From: Chryseobacterium nakagawai
GTDB taxonomy: Bacteria > Bacteroidota > Bacteroidia > Flavobacteriales > Weeksellaceae
Length of the DNA: 64,000 bases
Assembly (NCBI RefSeq): GCF_900637665.1
Contig: NZ_LR134386.1
Span: 496,001-560,000, forward strand
Reading direction: 5' to 3'
Of this stretch, positions 53,028 to 61,855 are shown piece by piece (position 1 is the first letter of the stretch; each line of letters begins with the position of its first letter). Position numbers and translations under genes: made by a program. Under the pieces are notes generated by a model. That model ran no database searches and was not told where the DNA came from. It saw only the letters and a program-made list of their open reading frames with translations.

Positions 53028-54056
53028 ATGAAGATAAGTCAGATTACATTTACCAGATTTCTTGCGGCGATGGCTATTGTCATTTCCCATTTTAATAAAG
53101 ATTTATTTTTATATAAAATCGATTATATATCAAATATATTCCTGAAAGCCAATGTAGGAGTGAGCTACTTCTTTATTCTTTCAGGGTTTATTATGATTGT
53201 GGCTTACCACAAAAAAGATACAATTGAATATTTTGAGTATTATAAAAACCGATTTGCTAGGATTTACCCCTTATATGTACTGGGGCTTTTACTGTATTTG
53301 GTGACCAGATATTCCGATTTCAGCATCTATAAAGGATTTTTGTATCTGTTTGGGCTTCAGAGTTGGATTCCCGGCGAAGCTATGATTCTGAATTTTCCAG
53401 GATGGTCCATTTCTGTGGAATTTCTGTTTTATCTGCTTTTCCCTTTGTTGTACAATTATTTCTATTCTAAAGGAAATAAAAGTATTTGGGTAGTCACCAT
53501 TATCATATGGATCATTACGCAGGTATTTTGCAGTCTATATTCAGCTTCATCTTATTATGAGGGGCCTCATACCAAAAGCCATGAATTGTTGTATTACTTT
53601 CCGCTGATGCATATCAATGAATTTCTGGTGGGAAATCTTGCAGGATTATATTTTGTGAGAAATTCGAGTCAGAAGAATTATGATATTCCTATCATAGTTA
53701 TTTTTGGATTGATTTTATTATCACTAATGTTTACTTCATTTTTCTATCATAATGGTTTAATGGCATTGTTATTTATTCCGCTTATTATCTTGATCTCAAG
53801 AAATAATGGAGCTCTGTCGAGGCTGTTCTCATTAAAGCCTTTGGAATATCTGGGAGAGGCAAGCTATGCAATATATATCACCCATATTCCTGTTCTCTAC
53901 ATTTTGAGAGAGCTTTTAAAGTGGAGAAAGTATAATTTTTCCATTGATATTGTATTTGGGATTTACATAGTTTTTCTTATTATAATCTGTGCTCTGTTTT
54001 ATGAATTTATAGAAAAACCATTAAGAGATTATCTGAAAAGGTTGAAGATCAGATAA
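53028..54056 (+). CDS. AT3-family membrane O-acyltransferase
   Basis: 342 aa. Ten transmembrane helices. The N-terminal motif FTRFLAAMAIVISHF contains the Arg and His characteristic of acyltransferase family 3 (OafA/NodX type), and GVSYFFILSGF follows as expected. It acetylates or acylates surface polysaccharide at the inner membrane. Intergenic spacing to the methyltransferase is 121 nt, with no clear promoter. Confidence 0.9.
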   Translation: MKISQITFTRFLAAMAIVISHFNKDLFLYKIDYISNIFLKANVGVSYFFILSGFIMIVAYHKKDTIEYFEYYKNRFARIYPLYVLGLLLYLVTRYSDFSIYKGFLYLFGLQSWIPGEAMILNFPGWSISVEFLFYLLFPLLYNYFYSKGNKSIWVVTIIIWIITQVFCSLYSASSYYEGPHTKSHELLYYFPLMHINEFLVGNLAGLYFVRNSSQKNYDIPIIVIFGLILLSLMFTSFFYHNGLMALLFIPLIILISRNNGALSRLFSLKPLEYLGEASYAIYITHIPVLYILRELLKWRKYNFSIDIVFGIYIVFLIIICALFYEFIEKPLRDYLKRLKIR

Positions 54057-54063
54057 AAATTTT

Positions 54064-54071
54064 TATTTTTG
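54064..54071 (+). promoter_or_regulatory. -7 box TATTTTTG upstream of the MBOAT gene
   Basis: Exact TAnnTTTG match 8 nt after the AT3 stop. It precedes a 24-codon ORF (54096-54170) and then the MBOAT gene at 54225. Confidence 0.45.
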
Positions 54072-54095
54072 TAACAAAGCAACACAATTATAGAA

Positions 54096-54170
54096 ATGAG
54101 AAAAGTTCCCTTCATCCCTATCTCAGATGAGAATCCAGATTTAGTTTTTTTGATAAAAAGAATAACATAA
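54096..54170 (+). CDS. Possible 24-aa leader peptide or gene remnant
   Basis: ATG to TAA, 24 codons, beginning MRKVPFIPISDENPD. It follows a promoter box by 24 nt. The sequence looks like the first residues of a longer soluble protein, so it may be the surviving 5' end of a lost gene; it may also be chance. Confidence 0.2.
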   Translation: MRKVPFIPISDENPDLVFLIKRIT

Positions 54171-54224
54171 AGGCTGAGACAAAAGTTTTCAGAGAAGTAT
54201 AATAATTAGTAACTTCTAAACACT

Positions 54225-55658
54225 ATGTTATTTAATTCAATAGGATTTCTTATTTTTTTACCGATAGTATTTTGTCTCTATTGGTTTGTATTCAACAGAA
54301 AATTTCATGAGCAGAACAGGCTATTGCTATTAGCCAGTTTTTATTTTTATGCCTGCTGGGATTGGAGATTTCTTTTTCTACTGATGTTTTCCATCGGTCT
54401 CGACTATGTATCGGGAATTAAGATTGAGAATAGCAAAACCAACCGGGAAGCGAAGTTCTGGCTTACTTTGAGTATTGTGATTAATCTTGGTTTTCTAGGG
54501 TTCTTCAAATATTATAATTTCTTTGTTGAGAGTTTTGCAGACCTTCTTGGTGGCTTTGGCTTCAAAGTGAATGTCTGGCTGCTTAATGTTATACTTCCAG
54601 TAGGAATTTCATTTTATACCTTTCATGGTCTGTCTTATGTAATTGATGTCTACAAAAAAAGAATAAAGGCAGAAAGGAGTTTTACAGATTATGCTGTTTT
54701 CGTAAGCTATTTTCCTCTTCTGGTGGCAGGTCCTATAGAAAGAGCTACCCACCTTTTGCCCCAAATACAGAAGGAGAGGGTATTCAATTATGAGCAGGCG
54801 GTGGATGGAATGCGGCAAATTCTTTGGGGATTTTTCAAAAAAATGGTCATTGCTGATAATTGTGCTCCGCTGGTGAATGAGATATTTAACAATTATCAAA
54901 CGGAAAGTCCCGGTAATCTTGTAATAGGAGCTGTATTGTTTGCTTTTCAGATTTATGGCGATTTCTCAGGATATTCAGATATAGCATTGGGGGTCTCCAG
55001 ATTGTTTGGAATTGAATTGCTGAAAAACTTTGCCTTTCCTTATTTCTCAAGAGATATCGCTGAATTCTGGAGAAGATGGCATATTTCGCTTTCTTCATGG
55101 TTCAGGGATTATCTGTATATTCCATTGGGGGGAAGTAAAGGAGGTCTTTGGATGAAGGTAAGAAACACATTTATTATTTTTCTGGTTTCAGGGTTCTGGC
55201 ATGGTGCCAATTGGACATTTATGATCTGGGGTGGCCTGAATGCGCTGTATTTTATGCCTTTGCTTATTATGAACATAAATCGTCAGAATATGGAAGTTGC
55301 TGCTCAAGGGAAATTTTTACCATCTTTCAGAGAATGTTTTCAAATTCTAATGACCTTTCTGATTACGTGCCTGGCATGGATCTTTTTTAGGGCAGGGTCT
55401 GTAACTCAGGCAATTCATTATATTGATAGAATTTTTAGTCGTGAATTGTTTTCTATTCCACAAACATTACCATTTAAAGTATTGGGATTGATAGGATTTA
55501 TGATGATTATTGAATGGATCAACAGAGAAAGATTTCACGGATTGGAAATTAAAAGATTCCATCCTTGGGTAAGGCGTACTTTCTATCTGGTTGTTATTTA
55601 TATCATTCTCCGTTATGCCAACTTCGGGAATAATGAATTTATTTATTTTCAGTTTTAG
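54225..55658 (+). CDS. MBOAT-family O-acyltransferase (AlgI/DltB type)
   Basis: 477 aa with about eleven transmembrane helices. The MBOAT signature is SGFWHGANWTFMIWG with the catalytic His near residue 326; YFPLLVAGPIERA near 166 and YGDFSGYSDIALG near 244 are also typical of AlgI. It transfers an acyl group across the membrane toward an extracytoplasmic acceptor. The next gene, an SGNH-type protein, starts one base after the stop, the classical partner arrangement for MBOAT secondary transferases. Confidence 0.92.
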   Translation: MLFNSIGFLIFLPIVFCLYWFVFNRKFHEQNRLLLLASFYFYACWDWRFLFLLMFSIGLDYVSGIKIENSKTNREAKFWLTLSIVINLGFLGFFKYYNFFVESFADLLGGFGFKVNVWLLNVILPVGISFYTFHGLSYVIDVYKKRIKAERSFTDYAVFVSYFPLLVAGPIERATHLLPQIQKERVFNYEQAVDGMRQILWGFFKKMVIADNCAPLVNEIFNNYQTESPGNLVIGAVLFAFQIYGDFSGYSDIALGVSRLFGIELLKNFAFPYFSRDIAEFWRRWHISLSSWFRDYLYIPLGGSKGGLWMKVRNTFIIFLVSGFWHGANWTFMIWGGLNALYFMPLLIMNINRQNMEVAAQGKFLPSFRECFQILMTFLITCLAWIFFRAGSVTQAIHYIDRIFSRELFSIPQTLPFKVLGLIGFMMIIEWINRERFHGLEIKRFHPWVRRTFYLVVIYIILRYANFGNNEFIYFQF

Positions 55659-55659
55659 C

Positions 55660-56577
55660 ATGAAGAAGTTTTTAATTAAAATAGGACCTTATTTTGTTGC
55701 AGTACTTATTGTATTAGCAATTCTTGGATCTTATGCAGATGGCAATACGGATGATAATTACATGCATTTTGCAGTTAAAAAGCCTCAGAATATGATACTA
55801 GGAGATTCCCGTGGATCCCAGGGAGTGGTTCCCGTAGTTTTGAAAAGTAAACTTGCCGCAAATTTTGACAACTTTTCCCTGAATATTGTAGAGTCGCCCT
55901 ATGGGCAAGTTTATTTTAAGGCTTTAAAAAGAAAACTAGATCCTGAAACTAAAAATGGAATTTTTATCCTTACTGTGAGTCCATGGAACCTGTCTTTAGA
56001 TAAAGGTGTCAAAAAGGAAAAAGATTTTCCCGAAGAACATTCTCCATTAAATGATATGTATTTTTATGATAGGTCTCCTAATTATGAATATCTGCTGAAG
56101 CATTATACAAGAAGCTGGTTTAAGATTTATACAGAAAGGGCAGAAGCGGGGAAATCCAATACTTTTCTTCATGACGATGGCTGGCTGGAAGTAAATATCA
56201 ATATGCATTCTGATTCTGTTGCTGTGAGAACAAATAGAAAGGAGCAATTTTATAAGGAGCTTGCCAAAACAGTAGAGCTTTCCCCGGAACGTCTTAAGGC
56301 TATTAATGAAATGATTAATTACCTAAGGACAAAGGGTAGGGTATATCTGGTTCGGCTTCCTACATCTAAAAGTCTTACCGCTATAGAGAGTGAAAAATAT
56401 CCTCATTTTAATAAACTGTTGAAGGATATAGCAAAAAGACAAAATGTAACGTTTTTTGACTTTTCAGGAGATTATGCGCAATATGATTATACGGATGGAA
56501 ATCATTTGTATAAAGAATCAAGTCGTAAAATTACTGCTCGAATAGGTGACTCCATCATTAGAAGTAGAGGCAGATAA
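55660..56577 (+). CDS. Membrane-anchored SGNH-like protein, partner of the MBOAT
   Basis: 305 aa from the ATG at 55660. One N-terminal transmembrane helix (about 5-24), then an extracytoplasmic domain. Blocks of the SGNH fold: MILGDSRGSQG (S50) near the start and YTDGNHLY (D279, H282) near the end, giving a Ser-Asp-His set. In alginate and similar systems the MBOAT passes acyl groups to a partner such as AlgJ/AlgX or DltD; this gene fits that role. Starts one base after the MBOAT stop. Confidence 0.75.
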   Translation: MKKFLIKIGPYFVAVLIVLAILGSYADGNTDDNYMHFAVKKPQNMILGDSRGSQGVVPVVLKSKLAANFDNFSLNIVESPYGQVYFKALKRKLDPETKNGIFILTVSPWNLSLDKGVKKEKDFPEEHSPLNDMYFYDRSPNYEYLLKHYTRSWFKIYTERAEAGKSNTFLHDDGWLEVNINMHSDSVAVRTNRKEQFYKELAKTVELSPERLKAINEMINYLRTKGRVYLVRLPTSKSLTAIESEKYPHFNKLLKDIAKRQNVTFFDFSGDYAQYDYTDGNHLYKESSRKITARIGDSIIRSRGR

Positions 56578-56602
56578 TATCTGCTAAAGATGATAGAATG
56601 AA

Positions 56603-57544
56603 TTAAAAAAGATTGTTTCTGAAATTAATGTTATAAATACCAGACCGTATACTTTTATAGTCTGTTACAAGATACTTCAGAATCATTCGCCATCTTTTTA
56701 ATTTAGGAGAATTGGCAATCTGAAAACTGCGATACATTCTATTAATGTGAAGTTTGATATGCTCAGGAAGAGTTGTTTCATTTTTGGCCCATGTATCCAC
56801 TTCTTTCCATAAAAGAACGCGGGTTGTTGCTGGATTTACTTTTTTGGAATCTACCTGTGTAATTCTATTATCTTCATGTACGCCACGTATAGCAACGGCT
56901 TTGTCTATAAATCCAGGATGGAGATTAAGATAGTAAGATAGCCTCAAGAGAAATTCTGTATCCTGATGCAGCCTTAAAGTGGATTTAAATAGAGGATTCA
57001 TTTTTTTCATTAAAGAATCCCTACGGATCGTTAACGCATCAATACTGAAGAGTCCAAAGCTGCCCAGCATATAGATCTGCCCGGGAAAGACATCTTTTGG
57101 GTCATGTCTTTTGTAAACCGTTGTTAATCGATCTCCAAATAAAGAATAATATTGTTCTTTTGCTTTTTCTGTATAGTAATGAACTCCAATAGCTCCATAG
57201 ACACCTTCTACTTCAGGGTGTTTAAAAAGTTCTTTTTCAGCATCAAATCTATTGGGAAGAAAATAATCATCGGCATCCAGGAAAGCAATGAAATCTCCGC
57301 TGGCTTTTTCTATTCCCAGATTTCTGGTTGGACCTGCGCCATGATTTCCTTTATCCGGATGCTGGTAAAGTTGCACCCTTTCGTATTTTTTGGCAAGCTG
57401 CTCACATACCTCAAGCGCGTGATCCGGAGATTTGTCTTCTATTAAAATGATTTCATATACTTCATCAAACTGCAAAGCAGATTCCACAGCCTGGGATACA
57501 TATTTCTCAGCGTTGTAAACGGGAATAATTACTGAAATTTTCAT
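56603..57544 (-). CDS. GT2-family glycosyltransferase, paralogue A
   Basis: 313 aa from the ATG at 57544 (a TTG nine bases upstream is ignored because its two paralogues begin at this point). Motifs: ISVIIPVYNAEKYVS at the start, the EDKSPDHAL element, the DADDYFLPNRF segment (DADD 90-93) and TRNLG. The C-terminal part has IRGVHEDNRIT and KYLVTDYKSIRSGIYNINF. Two close paralogues follow upstream on the same strand. Assembles the polysaccharide repeat unit; donor and acceptor unknown. Confidence 0.92.
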   Translation of the reverse strand: MKISVIIPVYNAEKYVSQAVESALQFDEVYEIILIEDKSPDHALEVCEQLAKKYERVQLYQHPDKGNHGAGPTRNLGIEKASGDFIAFLDADDYFLPNRFDAEKELFKHPEVEGVYGAIGVHYYTEKAKEQYYSLFGDRLTTVYKRHDPKDVFPGQIYMLGSFGLFSIDALTIRRDSLMKKMNPLFKSTLRLHQDTEFLLRLSYYLNLHPGFIDKAVAIRGVHEDNRITQVDSKKVNPATTRVLLWKEVDTWAKNETTLPEHIKLHINRMYRSFQIANSPKLKRWRMILKYLVTDYKSIRSGIYNINFRNNLF

Positions 57545-57618
57545 TTTTGCCAACTTAATTTTTTATATCATTTGTGTGTAGAAAAGCGTTGCAAGATAAT
57601 CAATTATGAAGACTTACG

Positions 57619-57644
57619 TCTGTTTTTTTATTAAAAAAAACAGA
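57619..57644 (-). terminator. Weak A/T-rich hairpin downstream of GT2 paralogue B
   Basis: TCTGTTTTTTTA with its near complement around a 2-4 nt loop. It is 137 nt past the stop, and its low GC makes termination uncertain. Confidence 0.35.
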
Positions 57645-57781
57645 TAGATTGTCTCCTGGGTTTTTGATTCAAAAAATCTACCGAACAACAGAGGGTTCAG
57701 ATGATTTTAGCAAAGAATTTGTAACGCAATCCTTTCTGATTTTGTGTTTTAATGTAAGCTGTAAATGTAAGATTTTATTTT

Positions 57782-58726
57782 TTAAGAGATCAATGAATGT
57801 CGGAAATTGATGTTATACAATCCTGATCTTATACTTTTGTAATCGGTAAAGAAGTATTTTATAATCATTCCCCACCTTTTTAATAAGGGGGCTTTCGCAA
57901 TTTCAAAACTGCGGTGCATTCTTTTGATATGAGTCCTTACTTCTTCTGGAATGTCATGTTCGGTGTGAGACCAAAGATTAACCTCTTTCCAAAGAATAGC
58001 CCTTGAGACAGCAGGGTTTATAACCCTCATATCAACCTTTGTTATCCTGTTATTTTCATGCACACCTCTTATAGCTATAGCTTTGTCCAGAATTCCGGGA
58101 TAGAGATCCAGGTAATAAGATAAGCGGAAGAGAAATTCGGTATCTTCATGAAGCCTTAAATGGGGTTTGAATAAAGGCTTTACTTTGTTCATTAAAGCTT
58201 CTCTTCGTACCGTTAAAGTATCAATACTGAAGAGTCCAAAACTTCCCAGCATATGAAGCTGTCCGGGGAAAACATCTTTGGGTTCATATTTTTTATAGAC
58301 GGTAGTGAGTCTGTCTCCAAATAATTGATAATATTGCTCTTTTGCTTTGGCAGAATAGTAGTGTACACCAAGCGCTCCATAAACTCCTTCTATTTTTGGA
58401 TCTTTGAACAGTTCTTTTTCAGCATCGAATCTATTGGGTAGGAAATAGTCGTCTGCGTCGAGAAAAGCTACAAATTCTCCGGTTGATTTTTCTATTCCCA
58501 AGTTCCTGCTTGGGCCAGCACCATGGTTTTCCTTATCAGGGTGCTGGTAAAGTTTAACTCTTTCATGTTTTTCGGCGAGCTGCTGACATATCTGTAATGC
58601 ATTGTCCGGGGACTTATCTTCAATCAGAATGATTTCATGAACTTCATCAAACTGAAGAACAGAATCTACTGCCTGGGAAACATACTTTTCTGCATTATAA
58701 ACGGGAATAACTACTGAGATCCTCAT
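57782..58726 (-). CDS. GT2-family glycosyltransferase, paralogue B
   Basis: 314 aa. The same layout as paralogue A with the strongest resemblance: ISVVIPVYNAEKYVS, EDKSPDNALQIC, DADDYFLPNRF (DADD 90-93), GVYGALGVHYY, IRGVHENNRIT and the end KYFFTDYKSIRSGLYNINF. The A and B proteins look like products of a fairly recent duplication, with most differences conservative. Separated from A by 237 nt and from C by 285 nt with no gene in either gap. Confidence 0.92.
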   Translation of the reverse strand: MRISVVIPVYNAEKYVSQAVDSVLQFDEVHEIILIEDKSPDNALQICQQLAEKHERVKLYQHPDKENHGAGPSRNLGIEKSTGEFVAFLDADDYFLPNRFDAEKELFKDPKIEGVYGALGVHYYSAKAKEQYYQLFGDRLTTVYKKYEPKDVFPGQLHMLGSFGLFSIDTLTVRREALMNKVKPLFKPHLRLHEDTEFLFRLSYYLDLYPGILDKAIAIRGVHENNRITKVDMRVINPAVSRAILWKEVNLWSHTEHDIPEEVRTHIKRMHRSFEIAKAPLLKRWGMIIKYFFTDYKSIRSGLYNINFRHSLIS

Positions 58727-59011
58727 TTCTTCTCCTTTTTACAATAAATTTAGAATTGCAATTGCGTTTTATTTTAGTACCTTTTGAATTCGAAATTTAA
58801 GCTTTTAATTTTATTTTAAGGTTATTAAACCTCCAATTTTTCTATAAAACGGGAAGTAAACGTGATAGAAGAAGGTACAGCTATGATTTTAATTGAAAAA
58901 TTTATTTTTTTGAGGTTAAAATAGGACGCTAAACCCCCAATATTGGGAATTATTAACAGTGTTTTTTTTCTTATTTGATCGGAGAATGCTTGAAAACCTT
59001 AAAATAATTTA

Positions 59012-59947
59012 TTATGAATGCGAATATGTAAATCTATATTTAGTTCTTAATATATTGGGATTTTTAAGAACGGTAATGAGTAAGTCCAGAGTCTTGGAAA
59101 AACCTCTTTTTCCAGATAATTCAAAGGCTTTTTTCTGAAGAAAAATATGCTGGGCAGCATCAGCTTCTAAAGCTGAAGTTTTAGACCATTCATATAGAGA
59201 GTTCCAGAAAAGAGATTGTCTTTGGTTGTATTGTGGCGAGTATCTAACAATCTTTGAGATCCTGTTATCATCGTGTACACCTCTTATGGCAACAGGCTTA
59301 TCTATGATTCCCGACTTTAAATAACAGTGATATGCCAACTTTATGATGAAGTCTGAGTCCTGATGCAAACGAAGGTTTACATTGAACCTTAGTTTTTTTG
59401 CTTCTAGTGAAGACCTCCTGATAGTGAGCGCATTCAAGTGAAAGAATGACCCAAATGTTTTAGGAGTAAGTCCCAGCAGGCCTCTGAATACTTCGTTTCC
59501 TTCAGCCGGATACTTTACAGTAAGTATTTCATTACTGCTAACGTTTGAAAGGAATTGTTCTTTTCCTTTTTCAGTAAGATACTCTGTGCCAATTGCATTA
59601 AATACTCCTTCTGTAGTTATATCACTGAAAAGTTTTTTTTCAGCTGAGAACCTGTTGGGAAGATAATAATCATCGGCATCCAAAAATGCAATAAAATCTC
59701 CGGTAGCTTTCTCAATTCCAAGATTTCTGCTTGCCCCAGCTCCATGATTACCTAAATCTGGATGCTGAAAGAGTTTTACCCGGTTATATTTTTGAGCCAG
59801 CTCCCGGCACATCTGAAGGGCGTTGTCCGGTGACTGGTCTTCTATTAAAACCACTTCGTATACTTCATCAAACTGTAAGGCTGATTCTACAGCTTTTGAT
59901 ATATATAGTTCTGCGTTGTATACAGGAATGATTACTGAAATCTTCAT
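59012..59947 (-). CDS. GT2-family glycosyltransferase, paralogue C
   Basis: 311 aa. Shares the first 100 residues with A and B (ISVIIPVYNAELYIS, EDQSPDNALQM, DADDYYLPNRF) but the acceptor-side half is clearly different (FRGLLGLTPKTFGSFFHL, IRGVHDDNRIS). It is thus the oldest branch of the triplet and probably recognises a different acceptor. The gap to asnB, on the same strand, is 65 nt. Confidence 0.92.
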   Translation of the reverse strand: MKISVIIPVYNAELYISKAVESALQFDEVYEVVLIEDQSPDNALQMCRELAQKYNRVKLFQHPDLGNHGAGASRNLGIEKATGDFIAFLDADDYYLPNRFSAEKKLFSDITTEGVFNAIGTEYLTEKGKEQFLSNVSSNEILTVKYPAEGNEVFRGLLGLTPKTFGSFFHLNALTIRRSSLEAKKLRFNVNLRLHQDSDFIIKLAYHCYLKSGIIDKPVAIRGVHDDNRISKIVRYSPQYNQRQSLFWNSLYEWSKTSALEADAAQHIFLQKKAFELSGKRGFSKTLDLLITVLKNPNILRTKYRFTYSHS

Positions 59948-60012
59948 TTTTATCTTTTGTAGTGGTTTTTGATTTTTACGATTTACAGGCTTTAAAAATG
60001 CTACTTTATTCT

Positions 60013-61809
60013 TTATAATACAGATTGATTATTATCTGCCCATAAGGCAAGCTGTAAAAGGTTCCAGTGCTTCTCATCCTGAATAAGGAATTGCTGAGTT
60101 GCTTTAAAATCAATGAAATTAAATACTTTATGGTTGGGATCTTTTAGCAGATCATTTGAGAGGTTCATCAGGTTTTCTTCTGCGAACCAGCTTTTTACTC
60201 CAAGACCAAATCCTTGTTTATGGCGTGATCTGATGGTTTCGGTCCAGTAAGAACCCATTGCTTCACGAAGAATGATTTTATCATTGGTGTCATTAAGTTT
60301 CAATTGCTCTGGTAATTGAATACAAAACTCAGCAAAGTCCAGGTCAAGGAAAGGGGTTCTTACTTCTAATGAATTAGCCATCGCCATTCTGTCAGACTTT
60401 ACCATCATATTAGCGGGAACATAGTTTTCAAGATCTACCCTCATGATATCATTAAGAGAGTCCGGGTTGGGGGTAAAACTATAGTGCTGCAAATAATCAG
60501 AAGAAACTCCAAGAAGGTCACGTTCTTTTTTGTTGAAAGCATTTCTTACATCATTCAGGTGAAAATCCAGAATGGAGGAATACTCCATATTTTTTCGGGT
60601 AATGAATGAAGTCGGTCTTATTTGTTGATAGAGCTTTAATCCGAATTGGGCAATGATATTTTTATAGCTGAAATGCTTCTTTAATTTATTCTCAACGGTA
60701 TAAAAATGATATCCTCCAAAGAGTTCATCTCCCACATCGCCGGATAAGACAACGGTAAGATTTTTCTTAGCTGCTTTGCAAATTTCATAATGTGGGATAA
60801 AAGAGGTGTCTGCAAAAGGTTCGTCGAAGTAAGGTGATATTTTTAAAAGAGAAGTGACAAGGTCTGTTTTCTTTTCGTGAACCTCGATATGATTCGTTTT
60901 ATATTTGTCTGCAATTTCCTTGGCATATTTCAGCTCATTGTCTTTGTGATCATATCCAAAGCTGATGGTGGTCTGATGAGGTAAAAATTCATCTACCAAA
61001 GCAACAACAGATGAAGAATCTAATCCTCCACTCAGAAAGCTGCCTACTTCTACGTCTGCAATCAGCTGTTTTTTTACAGCATTTTTCAGTAAATGCAAAA
61101 ACTCTTCTTTAGCATCGGATAGACTTATAACGCGGTCTTTTGCCGGTAAACTGTAATATCTGGAAACTTTAAAATTTCCATCTTTCCAAATTAACTGGTG
61201 GGCTGGCGGAAGCGTATATATATTGCTGTAAATACTCTGATGTGAGCTTACATATCCATATTGAAGATAATGAGAGAGTGCTTGGGAGCTTACTTTAGGC
61301 TGAATAATCCCTGAAGCTAAAATTGCTTTAATCTCAGATGCAAAAATAAATTCATTATTAGGGCCAATAGCATAATACAAAGGCTTCTCTCCAAAACGAT
61401 CTCTCGCGCAAAAGAGCTGTTGTTTCTGTTCATCCCAAATGGCAAAGGCAAACATTCCCGGAAGATCATGGATCAGGTTTTCCTGCTTTCTCTGATACAT
61501 GGCAAGAATAACCTCTGTATCAGAACCACCATGATAAGGGTAGTCAGCATATTGTCTCTTAATATCTTGGAATCCATATATTTCGCCATTGAGAACAATA
61601 CATTCATTTTTAGTATTGGAGAACATAGGTTGTTTTCCATTGTCAGAGAGATCTATAATAGAAAGTCGGCGGTGGCCCAGTATTGCATTTTCATAAAATT
61701 CATAGTGAGAAGAATCAGGACCACGATGAATCAGTGAATCCGTCATTTTCTGGATTTCAACCTGATAATTTCTGGCATTATTGCCTATAATCCCCGCTAT
61801 TCCACACAT
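60013..61809 (-). CDS. asnB: Asparagine synthase (glutamine-hydrolysing)-type amidotransferase
   Basis: 598 aa. The N-terminal class II glutaminase has the nucleophile Cys2 (MCGIAGIIG), HRGPD near 28-32 and GEIYG near 75-79; the synthase half has the pyrophosphate loop SGGLDSSS (260-267) and the ATP/aspartate segment SLEVRTPFLD. In the middle of a glycosyltransferase locus such AsnB proteins often amidate uronic acids or other sugar carboxylates instead of making free asparagine; which applies here cannot be told from sequence. It lies between GT2 genes on one strand. Confidence 0.92.
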   Translation of the reverse strand: MCGIAGIIGNNARNYQVEIQKMTDSLIHRGPDSSHYEFYENAILGHRRLSIIDLSDNGKQPMFSNTKNECIVLNGEIYGFQDIKRQYADYPYHGGSDTEVILAMYQRKQENLIHDLPGMFAFAIWDEQKQQLFCARDRFGEKPLYYAIGPNNEFIFASEIKAILASGIIQPKVSSQALSHYLQYGYVSSHQSIYSNIYTLPPAHQLIWKDGNFKVSRYYSLPAKDRVISLSDAKEEFLHLLKNAVKKQLIADVEVGSFLSGGLDSSSVVALVDEFLPHQTTISFGYDHKDNELKYAKEIADKYKTNHIEVHEKKTDLVTSLLKISPYFDEPFADTSFIPHYEICKAAKKNLTVVLSGDVGDELFGGYHFYTVENKLKKHFSYKNIIAQFGLKLYQQIRPTSFITRKNMEYSSILDFHLNDVRNAFNKKERDLLGVSSDYLQHYSFTPNPDSLNDIMRVDLENYVPANMMVKSDRMAMANSLEVRTPFLDLDFAEFCIQLPEQLKLNDTNDKIILREAMGSYWTETIRSRHKQGFGLGVKSWFAEENLMNLSNDLLKDPNHKVFNFIDFKATQQFLIQDEKHWNLLQLALWADNNQSVL

Positions 61810-61855
61810 AATATTTTATTTTTCATCATTAATTTTCAATTATTGTACAGCTAAT

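Noticed and set aside
58936..58947. Perfect 12-bp palindrome CCCAATATTGGG in the gap between GT2 paralogues B and C
   Set aside because: A single palindrome without a second copy or position relative to a promoter; could be chance in AT-rich DNA.
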